Of a DNA stretch of 64,000 nucleotides, positions 36,278-44,231 are shown piece by piece. The translations under genes were made by a program, and so were the position numbers. The stretch comes from Allomuricauda sp. M10 (lineage in GTDB: Bacteria; Bacteroidota; Bacteroidia; Flavobacteriales; Flavobacteriaceae): NCBI RefSeq assembly GCF_020782875.1, contig NZ_JAJGBN010000002.1, forward strand, positions 248,001 through 312,000, written 5' to 3'. The notes below the pieces were generated by a model. The model ran no database searches. It saw only the letters and a list, made by a program, of their open reading frames with translations, and was not told the DNA's origin. Within the stretch, counting starts at the first letter, position 1; every line of letters begins with the position of its first letter.

Positions 36278-36610
36278 CTAATCTTCGGCTGGGGCCAATT
36301 CCACTTCCAGACCGTCCAAATCGTCGGTCATGTGGATCTGGCATCCTAAACGGCTATTGTTCTTCACAAAAAAGGCTTCGGACAACATGGCTTCCTCATC
36401 ATCGGATTTTTCGGGAAGTTGATGATTGGAAAGCACGTAACATTGACAGGAAGCACACATGGCCATTCCACCACAAATACCGATGGTTCCTTCTGGGGCC
36501 AACTCGTAGGAGCGCACCACTTCCATAAGGTTCATGTTCATATCTGTTGGGGCATCCACCTCGTGTAGCACACCTTCCCTGTCAATAATCTTTAGTTTAA
36601 TATCGCTCAT
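36278..36610 (-). CDS. 2Fe-2S ferredoxin
   Basis: A 110-residue adrenodoxin-like electron carrier. The four cluster ligands are Cys46, Cys52, Cys55 and Cys90 (GICGGMAMCASCQC, then SRLGCQIHM), with the family's N-terminal DREGVLHEVDAP strand. It closes a minus-strand group containing Mrp, a Nfu-type scaffold and a ferredoxin-NADP reductase type flavoprotein. It is therefore the likely partner of the reductase in supplying electrons, possibly for Fe-S cluster assembly. A broken S23-type gene sits between it and the reductase. Confidence 0.9.
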   Translation of the reverse strand: MSDIKLKIIDREGVLHEVDAPTDMNMNLMEVVRSYELAPEGTIGICGGMAMCASCQCYVLSNHQLPEKSDDEEAMLSEAFFVKNNSRLGCQIHMTDDLDGLEVELAPAED

Positions 36611-36629
36611 ACCTAATTATAAAGAGTAG

Positions 36630-36991
36630 TTAGGAGTTTGGAATTGGTTTTATCGATTTAATGAGTCCATAAAGCAATTTTGAGACTTCATTGGTCAATT
36701 CAATAATTTGCTCAGCATTGATCTTGGACAGCAAATCTAATTTGATGGAAAGATAAACCATTGATCTGACTTCACTATTCGAACCCAAGGAATAAAACAA
36801 AAATTTGGAAAATTCTGCATTTGAGCTTCTTTCGAACCCTTCTGCAATATTGTTGAAACTGAAACTGAAGCTCTTCTTATCTGGTCCCCAAATCCAAAAT
36901 CATTACAATTACCAAACGATTGGTAAACCGTGATGGCCAATTCTTGAGCTTTTTGCCATACAATCAAATCCTCAAATCTTTGAACCGCCAT
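36630..36991 (-). pseudogene. Four-helix-bundle (S23) protein, frameshifted
   Basis: From the ATG at 36991 the reading gives AVQRFEDLIVWQKAQELA and RRASVSVS, the start of the S23 / four helix bundle family. A single missing A:T pair near 36853 then throws it into a frame that stops at 36737. Restoring one base continues the family exactly: NNIAEGFERSSNAEFSKFL, LGSNSEVRSM, then helix 4, to a stop at 36630, a normal ~120 residues. Both halves are undamaged otherwise, so the loss is very recent or a sequencing error. Flanks are rich in TTAG/TAG-type short repeats, as often seen around these genes. Confidence 0.85.
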
Positions 36992-37021
36992 ATCTATTTA
37001 CCAACTACTAATCCCTAATTA

Positions 37022-38080
37022 CTAGTCGATAGATTTGACAACGGCTTTCGGAGCTTCCTTTTTACTGCCATCAAAACCTGTTACCCCACCAACCGTGGTA
37101 TACTTCATCACATATTTTTTATCTGGATAAATACGTTGATAGGCACTTTGACACATCAGGGTTGCTTCATGGAATCCACACAAAATCAATTTGAGTTTAC
37201 CTCGGTACGTGTTCACATCACCGATAGCATAAATACCGGGGATGTTCGTCTGATAATCATAGGAATTATCCACTTTGATGGCGTTTTTCTCGATTTCCAA
37301 TCCCCAATCAGCAATAGGTCCCAATTTTGGGGAAAGTCCGAACAAGGGAATAAAATGATCCACAGCAACCTCGGTTTCTTCCAAAGTATCCACATTTTGC
37401 ACCGTGACCTTTTCAAGTGTTTTTTCTCCATGAAGACCCACTACTTCAGAAGGTGTCATCAGGTTGATCTTACCTTGATTTTTTAGGTGCTGTACCTTCT
37501 CAACAGAATCCAACGCACCCCTAAATTCATTTCTACGGTGTACCAAGGTCACCTCATCTGCTATATCGGCCAAGAAGATGGACCAATCGAGGGCAGAATC
37601 TCCTCCACCCGCAATCAAGACTTTTTTCCCACGATACATTTCCGGTTCCTTGATCATATAGGCCACACCATTGTCCTCATACTTGGCCAGATTGTCCAAA
37701 ATAGGTTTTCGGGGCTCAAAACTCCCGAGTCCACCTGCTATGGCCACTACTGGGGCATGGTGTTTGGTTCCTTTGTTGGTAGTAACCACAAAAGTGCCAT
37801 CATCCAGTTTATCAATGGTCTCTGCACGTTCTCCCAAGGTAAACCCTGGTTGGAACGGTTTGATCTGTTCCATCAGGTTATCCACCAACTCACCGGCCAA
37901 TACTTCGGGATAACCGGGAATATCGTAAATGGGTTTTTTTGGATAGATTTCGGAACATTGCCCTCCGGGTTGTGGCAAGGCATCTATCAAATGGCATTTC
38001 AATTGTAAAAGGCCTGCTTCAAAAACAGCAAAGAGACCCGTAGGTCCCGCTCCAATTATCAGAATATCGGTTTTGATCAT
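37022..38080 (-). CDS. Thioredoxin-reductase-like ferredoxin/flavodoxin-NADP reductase
   Basis: A 352-residue FAD- and NADPH-binding oxidoreductase. The FAD motif is IIGAGPTGLFAVFEAG, the NADPH motif is VLIAGGGDSALDW, and IYAIGDVNTYRGKLKLI is the C-terminal FAD-binding block. No CxxC redox disulfide is present, which argues for the ferredoxin-NADP reductase branch rather than thioredoxin reductase. I use the ATG at 38080; the longer reading starts at TTG. The 2Fe-2S ferredoxin downstream is the natural electron partner. Confidence 0.88.
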   Translation of the reverse strand: MIKTDILIIGAGPTGLFAVFEAGLLQLKCHLIDALPQPGGQCSEIYPKKPIYDIPGYPEVLAGELVDNLMEQIKPFQPGFTLGERAETIDKLDDGTFVVTTNKGTKHHAPVVAIAGGLGSFEPRKPILDNLAKYEDNGVAYMIKEPEMYRGKKVLIAGGGDSALDWSIFLADIADEVTLVHRRNEFRGALDSVEKVQHLKNQGKINLMTPSEVVGLHGEKTLEKVTVQNVDTLEETEVAVDHFIPLFGLSPKLGPIADWGLEIEKNAIKVDNSYDYQTNIPGIYAIGDVNTYRGKLKLILCGFHEATLMCQSAYQRIYPDKKYVMKYTTVGGVTGFDGSKKEAPKAVVKSID

Positions 38081-38145
38081 GTACAAACAAATTTTTGGCG
38101 CGCAACTTACGGCTTACCCAAAGAAGTAATAATGATATTTGTCAG

Positions 38146-38391
38146 CTAGCTAACGTTGATGACCTCCTCAATTTGGGGAGCGTACTTTTTAATGGTCATT
38201 TCCACTCCGCTCTTCAAGGTCATTTGGTTGACACTACATGCGATGCAGTTTCCTTCCAGTTTCACTTTTACGGAACTATCATTGTCGATGGATATCAAAG
38301 TAATATCCCCACCATCGCTTTGAAGGAAGGGTCTAATCTCTTCCAAAGCTTTTTCAACGTTGCTCTTTATTTCTTCTGATGTCATGCTCAT
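38146..38391 (-). CDS. Nfu-type iron-sulfur scaffold protein (NifU C-terminal domain)
   Basis: An 81-residue stand-alone NifU C-terminal domain: IRPFLQSDGGDITLISID and the cluster-binding Cys49-x2-Cys52 (NCIACSVNQMTLKSG). Two subunits hold a transferable 4Fe-4S cluster. Its ATG overlaps the end of mrp (ATGA at 38388-38391), so the two are translationally coupled, which fits a joint role in Fe-S cluster delivery. The protein lacks the degenerate A-type domain of E. coli NfuA, so that symbol is not used. Confidence 0.92.
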   Translation of the reverse strand: MSMTSEEIKSNVEKALEEIRPFLQSDGGDITLISIDNDSSVKVKLEGNCIACSVNQMTLKSGVEMTIKKYAPQIEEVINVS

Positions 38392-39527
38392 TTCTTTTTA
38401 ACGGCGGCACAACCTGCCATTGTTGTAATCTTTATTGCTTCCGTGGGCGGAAGGTCGGTATTTCTTCTGACCACTTCACTCACTACGCTTTTTGTAAGTT
38501 CTTCAAAGGCTTCCTCTGTTGGGGTAGCCGTTTGCAAGGCTGCGGGTCTGCCCACATCCCCTGCTTCCCGAATGCTTTGCACCAATGGAATCTCTCCCAA
38601 AAAGGGAACATCCAGATCGGCGGCCAAATTTTTGGCACCGTTTTCCCCAAAGATATGATATTTGTTATTGGGCAGCTCTTCCGGAGTAAAGTAGGCCATA
38701 TTTTCCACAATACCCAAAACCGGTACATTGATGGCCTCCTGTTGGAACATGGCCACTCCCTTTCTGGCATCGGCCAAGGCAATTTCCTGTGGGGTGCTCA
38801 CCACTACTGCTCCCGTTACGGGCAAGGATTGCATAATGCTCAAATGAATGTCACCGGTACCTGGAGGCAAATCCAACAACAGAAAGTCCAATTCTCCCCA
38901 ATGGGCATCAAAAATCATTTGGTTCAAGGCTTTTGCCGCCATGGGCCCTCTCCAGATTACCGCTTGGTTGGGTTGGGTAAAAAATCCGATGGACAATAAT
39001 TTGACCCCATAGTTTTCAATGGGTTTCATTTTGGCCTTACCATTCACATTGATGGAAAGCGGCTTTTCTGTGGCCACATCGAACATAATGGGCATGGATG
39101 GACCATAAATATCCGTATCCAACAAGCCTACCTTAAAGCCCATTTTGGCCAAGGTTACCGCCAAATTGGCGGTAACCGTAGATTTTCCTACACCTCCCTT
39201 ACCTGAGGCCACCGCTACAATGTTCTGAATTCCCGGTATAGGATTACCCTTGATTTGGTTCACCTTTGGTTTTGCCGGGGCATCAACCTTTAGGTTGACC
39301 TTTATCTTGGCCTTTTCATACACTTCACTGTGGATGATCTTCAATATTTCCACTTCGGTCTTTTTTTTGGCCTGAAGACTTGGATTTTTTATGGTCACAT
39401 CTACCTCAACTTCATCACCAAAAACCTGCACGTTGGTCACGGCACCGCTTTCAACAAGGTTCTGCCCTTCACCCGGAGCAGAAATTTTCTCCAAAGCCTT
39501 TAAGATGTCTACTTTTTTCAACTTCAT
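38388..39527 (-). CDS. mrp: Mrp/NBP35-family P-loop ATPase, Fe-S cluster carrier
   Basis: A 379-residue protein. An N-terminal MIP18-like (DUF59) domain covers about residues 1-85 (LKALEKISAPGEGQNLVESGAV). The deviant Walker A is ASGKGGVGKSTV, followed by LLDTDIYGPSMPIMF, LPPGTGDIHLSI and ENMAYFTPEEL. The usual CxxC of this last block is replaced by M-A-Y-F-T, as in some bacterial members. I use the ATG at 39527; the track's first ATG at 39545 adds six residues. It is the first gene of the Fe-S operon. The role in cluster transfer is family knowledge. Confidence 0.9.
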   Translation of the reverse strand: MKLKKVDILKALEKISAPGEGQNLVESGAVTNVQVFGDEVEVDVTIKNPSLQAKKKTEVEILKIIHSEVYEKAKIKVNLKVDAPAKPKVNQIKGNPIPGIQNIVAVASGKGGVGKSTVTANLAVTLAKMGFKVGLLDTDIYGPSMPIMFDVATEKPLSINVNGKAKMKPIENYGVKLLSIGFFTQPNQAVIWRGPMAAKALNQMIFDAHWGELDFLLLDLPPGTGDIHLSIMQSLPVTGAVVVSTPQEIALADARKGVAMFQQEAINVPVLGIVENMAYFTPEELPNNKYHIFGENGAKNLAADLDVPFLGEIPLVQSIREAGDVGRPAALQTATPTEEAFEELTKSVVSEVVRRNTDLPPTEAIKITTMAGCAAVKKK

Positions 39528-39571
39528 GTATCCTGTTTTTTCCATCAGTCGTCTGAACTGATTCTAAACTA

Positions 39572-39579
39572 CAAAGATA
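39572..39579 (-). promoter_or_regulatory. Candidate -7 element for the mrp operon
   Basis: On the minus strand this reads TATCTTTG, a full match to the TAnnTTTG consensus, 44 bases before the mrp ATG. No clear -33 TTTG is visible at the usual spacing. Confidence 0.4.
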
Positions 39580-39737
39580 CGGCGTTGCAATTAGATTTTA
39601 TAACGAGCAAGTTGAATTTCGAAAAAGGACAAATTAGAGCTTTTTTGGCTAGGGAGAACCCACAATTAACACAATGCTTTGGTCGACTTTTTTCTGAAAA
39701 AACCGTAGTTTAGGAATTTATTTAACCAACCACCAAC

Positions 39738-41399
39738 ATGTTGCGCAATACCAAACTCCCCCATCTCTTTTTACTCTTTGTTTCCCTGTTTTGGCTATCC
39801 TGTTCATCAAGCAAGCATAGTTTTACCAAAAAAGATGTAAAAAGTTCCGAAAAATTGATCGGCATCGATTTCTCCAAAAAGGATATCGACACCATATACA
39901 CCTATTTGGAAAGGAACCGTTCTGGATTTGATTCCCTTAGAAAATACCCATTGGAAAATGATGTGTTCCCTGCGGTTAGGTTCGATCCCATTCCCTATGG
40001 TTTTACCATGCCTGAGCAGTTGGATGGCACCGATTGGAACATTCCGGATCATGTGGAGATGCCAGAAAATTTTGACGATTTGGCCTTTTTTACCATCCCG
40101 CAATTGGCCTCTTTGATCAGGAATCAAAAGATAACCTCAACTGCGTTGACCCAATTTTTTCTTGATCGGTTGAAGAAACATCAACCTACCCTTTTGTGTA
40201 GCATCAGCATTACCGATAGCCTTGCTTTGGCACAGGCCAAACGTGCCGATGAAGAAATCTCACAAGGAAAATACAGGGGCATTTTGCACGGCATTCCCTA
40301 TGGCACCAAGGATTTGATGGCCGTACCCGGTTACACAACCACTTGGGGCGCCGCACCTTACAAGGATCAGGTAATTGATCAAACGGCTACCGTAATCCAA
40401 AAATTGGAAGATGCCGGAGCGGTTCTGGTGGCGAAACTGGTTTCGGGTTCTTTGGCCCGTGGCGACGTTTGGTTCGGTGGCAAGACCAAAAACCCTTGGG
40501 ATCTTAAACAAGGGGCAACTGGTTCTTCCGCTGGATCGGGATCGGCAACTTCCGCTGGTTTGGTTCCTTTTGCCTTGGGAACGGAAACCTTAGGTTCCAT
40601 TACCTCACCAAGTACCCGGAACGGGGTTACCGGATTGCGCCCTACCTACGGAAGGGTGAGTCGTCATGGAGTAATGAGTTTAAGCTGGTCCATGGATAAG
40701 GTTGGGCCTTTGGCCAGAAATGCCGAGGATTGTGCCATCGTGTTTTCGGTAATTCAAGGGGAGGACAAGAATGATCTGACCACCAAAAATTTGGCTTTTG
40801 GTGTGGATTGGAACAAAGATGTGAAATCCCTCAAAGTAGCCTATCTGAAAAAGGACATTGAAAAGGATACCACCGATACGGGTGACAATTTGCGGAATGC
40901 CCTCAAAATCTTAACGGATATGGGCATTGAAATGACCGAGGTGGAACTTCCAGAAAATGTTCCCTACCGAGGATTCGACATTATCTTAAGAGCTGAGGCA
41001 GGTGCCTTTTTTGATGATTTGGTTCGTTCTGGCGAGGTAGATCTGATGGTAGAACAAGACCAACGATCTAGGGCCGCTTCCTTGCGTCAAAGTCGATTTA
41101 TTCCTGCGGTGGAATACCTTCAGGCAAACCGACAACGCCAAGTGCTCATGCAAAAAATGCAGGATCTGATGAAGGATTATGACGTGCTGATCTCCCCTTC
41201 GTTCGGTAACGACCAATTGATGGCCACCAATTTAACCGGTCATCCGGTAATTGCCATTCCCACAGGTTTGGATAAGAAAACCCATCCGACCAGCATGACG
41301 TTTGTGGGCAAATTGTATGATGAGGCGAGTATTTTGTTATTGGCAAAGGCATTTCAAGATCAATCCGAGTTTGATGAATTGCATCCGCCTGGATATTGA
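39738..41399 (+). CDS. Amidase-signature-family hydrolase, lipoprotein
   Basis: A 553-residue lipoprotein (FVSLFWLSC). The Ser-cisSer-Lys triad of the amidase signature family is visible: Lys191 in GIPYGTKDL, the cis-serine region Ser263-Ser264 in GATGSSAGSGSA, and the nucleophile Ser287 in LGTETLGSIT. Family members hydrolyse amides such as amino-acid amides, acyl amides or aminoacyl-tRNA (GatA). A lipoprotein form with no GatB/C partner points to an envelope hydrolase of unknown substrate. The 210-base region before it holds no gene; its left part is the mrp promoter. Confidence 0.88.
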   Translation: MLRNTKLPHLFLLFVSLFWLSCSSSKHSFTKKDVKSSEKLIGIDFSKKDIDTIYTYLERNRSGFDSLRKYPLENDVFPAVRFDPIPYGFTMPEQLDGTDWNIPDHVEMPENFDDLAFFTIPQLASLIRNQKITSTALTQFFLDRLKKHQPTLLCSISITDSLALAQAKRADEEISQGKYRGILHGIPYGTKDLMAVPGYTTTWGAAPYKDQVIDQTATVIQKLEDAGAVLVAKLVSGSLARGDVWFGGKTKNPWDLKQGATGSSAGSGSATSAGLVPFALGTETLGSITSPSTRNGVTGLRPTYGRVSRHGVMSLSWSMDKVGPLARNAEDCAIVFSVIQGEDKNDLTTKNLAFGVDWNKDVKSLKVAYLKKDIEKDTTDTGDNLRNALKILTDMGIEMTEVELPENVPYRGFDIILRAEAGAFFDDLVRSGEVDLMVEQDQRSRAASLRQSRFIPAVEYLQANRQRQVLMQKMQDLMKDYDVLISPSFGNDQLMATNLTGHPVIAIPTGLDKKTHPTSMTFVGKLYDEASILLLAKAFQDQSEFDELHPPGY

Positions 41400-41723
41400 T
41401 CAAAGTTCCTTGGCAGGGTCCCAAAAGTGTTTTTGAAAGTCGACAATTTGATTGTCCTTGACTTTGACACCTTCATTTTCCAGTAGTTGTTGCATCAGAT
41501 TGGTGCCATCAAAATGATGTTTTCCAGTCAATACCCCGGTGCGATTTACCACCCTATGAGCTGGCACATCTTTCGCTGAAGAATTGTTCATGGCCCAACC
41601 TACCATCCTAGCACTTCGGGCTGCGCCTAAATATTTGGCAATGGCTCCATAAGAAGTAACCCGACCATACGGAATCTCCCTTGCGACTTGATAAACCTTG
41701 TCAAAAAAATTAGTCTCTTCCAT
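41400..41723 (-). CDS. Alkyltransferase-like (ATL) DNA-binding protein
   Basis: A 107-residue protein of the MGMT/Ogt DNA-binding domain. The usual active-site PCHR is PAHRVV, with the alkyl-accepting cysteine replaced by alanine. VAREIPYGRVTSYGAIA and the helix-turn-helix ARSARMVGWAMNNS are intact. Such ATL proteins bind O6-alkylguanine without removing the group and flag it for nucleotide excision repair (established for the family). It is convergent with the amidase gene, whose stop is adjacent, and follows the LysE-type gene. Confidence 0.88.
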   Translation of the reverse strand: MEETNFFDKVYQVAREIPYGRVTSYGAIAKYLGAARSARMVGWAMNNSSAKDVPAHRVVNRTGVLTGKHHFDGTNLMQQLLENEGVKVKDNQIVDFQKHFWDPAKEL

Positions 41724-41724
41724 G

Positions 41725-42354
41725 TTATCGGTACAGAATACGCATCAGGGTGATGATCAACAACAAAAGCATCAAGGCACTCAGAATATAATTTGAGTTT
41801 TTCGAAAACCGATTGGTCTTGGTTTCCAGCTTATCAAAATAGAAAGTATAAAGATAGAGTACGGCAAAGGTACCTGTGCCAGCGGCGACCACAAAGGTGG
41901 TTATGTCCTGCGCCTCGAACTTGATCCAGCCGGCCTCGTTCCACATGGCGTTGAGACCACTGTAATAAGGAATGGTCAATAGATTGAGGGCCGCCAATAA
42001 AACCCCTTTAAAAAAGCTGTTCTTCTTGCTCAAGTTCACTTTTTTGAGCTTTTTCTCCTTATTCTGTTTGGCGACTATGAAAAAATAGATTGCGAAAAAG
42101 GCAAAAATGGCGATGGCAATTTTTAGAAGGATATCGATGACATCTGGATTCCGGTATAAAAATTTAGAGATGAAAACCGCCACATAGGCCTGGATCATGA
42201 TCATGGAGGAGACCCCAAGGCTAAAAATGACCCCGTTCAACTTTCCTTTTTCCACACTGATCTTGGCTGCATTCATATTGAGCAGACCTGGCGGCACCGT
42301 TGCCATAAAGGCAGCCGAAAACGTGGCAAAAAAAAGGATGAGGATATGGGTCAT
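41725..42354 (-). CDS. LysE-family exporter
   Basis: A 209-residue inner-membrane protein with about six hydrophobic segments, of the LysE/RhtB amino-acid exporter superfamily. The N-terminal FFATFSAAFMATVPPGLLNMNAAKISVEKG contains the conserved Pro-Gly-Pro-like turn and the polar residues of the first helix. The substrate cannot be inferred. It lies 10 bases after trmB and one base before the ATL gene, so the three are probably co-transcribed from the trmB promoter. Confidence 0.8.
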   Translation of the reverse strand: MTHILILFFATFSAAFMATVPPGLLNMNAAKISVEKGKLNGVIFSLGVSSMIMIQAYVAVFISKFLYRNPDVIDILLKIAIAIFAFFAIYFFIVAKQNKEKKLKKVNLSKKNSFFKGVLLAALNLLTIPYYSGLNAMWNEAGWIKFEAQDITTFVVAAGTGTFAVLYLYTFYFDKLETKTNRFSKNSNYILSALMLLLLIITLMRILYR

Positions 42355-42364
42355 GGGTCAGTGG

Positions 42365-43033
42365 TCAGTGAATCCTAAATTGGATGAAGGTAATTGGTTT
42401 TCCTTTTTCAAGATACTGATTTTCATAGAAAGTCTGAATCTCCAAAACCTCCGAAGGAGCACCTTCGTTCTTGTACACATCATGATTGGAGTAAATGATC
42501 TCATGGCCCAAACCTTGAAGCAGACCAAGGGTATACCCATGCATGAACTCACTGTCCGTCTTCAGGTTGACCACACCATCCTGTTTAAGGATTTGCTTGT
42601 ATTTTTTCAGAAAATCAGGATTGGTCATCCTATGTTTGGTGCGTTTGTACTTGATCTGCGGATCAGGAAAGGTGATCCAAATTTCGGACACTTCACCAGG
42701 ACCAAAAAGGTAATCTACCAACTCAATTTGGGAACGTAAAAAACCTACGTTCTTCAAATTTTCTTCCACAGCAATTTTGGCACCTCTCCAAAATCGGGCT
42801 CCCTTAATGTCTACGCCTATATAGTTTTTATCAGGATTTCTTTTGGCAAGCCCCACCGTGTATTCTCCTTTGCCACAACCCAATTCGAGCACAATGGGAT
42901 GGTCATTGCCAAAAAACGAGGCCCAATTTCCCTTATACTGGAAGCCTTCCATCACATCGTCCCTTGTAGGCTGGACCACATTGGAAAAGGTTTCGTTTTC
43001 TTTGAACCGTTTTAGTTTGTTTTTACTTCCCAC
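42365..43033 (-). CDS. trmB: tRNA (guanine-N7-)-methyltransferase
   Basis: A 222-residue SAM-dependent enzyme that methylates G46 in the variable loop of tRNA. SAM-binding LELGCGKGEYTVGLA, the family motif YIGVDIKGARFWRGAK, and WITFPDPQIKYKRTKHRM (with the Asp-Pro pair and the following Thr-Lys region) are all present. The start is a GTG at 43033; this gives the usual N-terminus GSKNKLKRFKENETF and no in-frame ATG fits better. A perfect minus-strand -7 element lies at 43070-43077. Confidence 0.93.
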   Translation of the reverse strand: MGSKNKLKRFKENETFSNVVQPTRDDVMEGFQYKGNWASFFGNDHPIVLELGCGKGEYTVGLAKRNPDKNYIGVDIKGARFWRGAKIAVEENLKNVGFLRSQIELVDYLFGPGEVSEIWITFPDPQIKYKRTKHRMTNPDFLKKYKQILKQDGVVNLKTDSEFMHGYTLGLLQGLGHEIIYSNHDVYKNEGAPSEVLEIQTFYENQYLEKGKPITFIQFRIH

Positions 43034-43069
43034 TTTCGAATTTTCTTGTGCAAAAATTTAATGATTTCG

Positions 43070-43077
43070 CAAAACTA
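43070..43077 (-). promoter_or_regulatory. Candidate -7 element for trmB
   Basis: Reads TAGTTTTG on the minus strand, a full TAnnTTTG match 36 bases before the GTG start of trmB. No -33 element was found at standard spacing. Confidence 0.4.
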
Positions 43078-43118
43078 AGGAAATCTATAACCAATTGGCA
43101 TTTTGTTTTTTTGCAGTT

Positions 43119-44231
43119 ATGCAAAATTCCAAACGAATCTTGGTGGCCCCATTGAATTGGGGATTGGGACACGCCACAAGGTGCATCCCCATAATTCAGG
43201 CATTGATCGATCATGGCCATCAACCTTTCATCGCTTCGGATGGGGTGGCGCTGTCCCTTTTGCAAAAGGAATTTCCGAATGTTCCTTCCTTTGAACTTTC
43301 TTCCTATAAAATCACTTATGCCGAAAAGGCGAGGAATTTTAAGATCAAGATGATCTGGGATTCACCAAAAGTACTGAAAGCCATATCCAAGGAGAAAAAA
43401 GAGGTGAAACGTTTGGTGAAAGAGCACAAGTTGGATGGCATCATTTCGGACAATAGATTGGGAGTGTTTTACAAAAAGGTGCCTTGTGTGTTCATCACCC
43501 ACCAATTAAATGTATTGTCGGGCAATACCACTTGGATGAGCTCCAAAGTGCATCAAAAGGTGATCAAAAAATTTAATGCCTGCTGGGTTCCCGATGTTGA
43601 AGGAAAACCTAACCTCACTGGTAAATTGGGCCATTTGAAAAAATCCAAATTGAAGATTGCCTACTTAGGTCCTTTGAGTCGATTTGAAAAAAAGGAACTC
43701 CCAAAACAATACAATTTGATGGTGCTTTTATCTGGACCGGAGCCCCAACGGACGTTTTTGGAGGAAAAGCTGTTGAAGGAATTACAAGGGTTTGAAGGGA
43801 ACATCCTTTTTGTGAAAGGTAAGATTGAAGGGGAACAAACCACGGAAGAAATAAAAACGGGAAAAGGTTCCATCACCCTTTACAATTATATGAAATCGGC
43901 GGAACTGGAAACATCCATCAACCAAAGTGAAAAAGTACTGTGCCGATCAGGGTATACCACGGTCATGGACTTGGCCAAATTGGAGAAAAAGGCCTTTTTT
44001 ATCCCCACACCTGGGCAGTACGAACAGGAATATCTGGCTAAACGCTTGGAAAAACAGCAATTGGTTCCGTATTGCGAACAGGATGATTTTGCCTTGGAAC
44101 AACTATCAAGAATGGAAGATTTTGAAGGACTTACCCAATTTGAATCCCCGATGGATTATGCGGGTTTGTTCACGGTCTTTTCCAAGGTGAACGAAAACTC
44201 GGACCCCACCCCGACCTCACTTTCCACATAA
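43119..44231 (+). CDS. Glycosyltransferase family protein (GT-B, MurG/MGD-like)
   Basis: A 370-residue GT-B fold glycosyltransferase. NWGLGHATRCIPIIQALIDHGH is the N-terminal acceptor-binding loop, followed by DGIISDNRLGVF. The C-terminal donor-binding part has LLSGPEPQRTFLEEKLL and the sugar-nucleotide loop RSGYTTVMDLAKLEKKAFFIPTPGQYEQEYLA. The start is ATG 43119; the longer reading begins with TTG. Substrates are unknown. Its last 76 bases overlap the coding end of the histidine kinase on the other strand, and both C-termini look genuine. Confidence 0.85.
   Translation: MQNSKRILVAPLNWGLGHATRCIPIIQALIDHGHQPFIASDGVALSLLQKEFPNVPSFELSSYKITYAEKARNFKIKMIWDSPKVLKAISKEKKEVKRLVKEHKLDGIISDNRLGVFYKKVPCVFITHQLNVLSGNTTWMSSKVHQKVIKKFNACWVPDVEGKPNLTGKLGHLKKSKLKIAYLGPLSRFEKKELPKQYNLMVLLSGPEPQRTFLEEKLLKELQGFEGNILFVKGKIEGEQTTEEIKTGKGSITLYNYMKSAELETSINQSEKVLCRSGYTTVMDLAKLEKKAFFIPTPGQYEQEYLAKRLEKQQLVPYCEQDDFALEQLSRMEDFEGLTQFESPMDYAGLFTVFSKVNENSDPTPTSLST

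Noticed and set aside
36653..36991. Treating the minus-strand frame at 36737-36991 as a short intact gene.
   Set aside because: The family continues in another frame down to 36630 after a one-base loss, so the short reading is a broken form.
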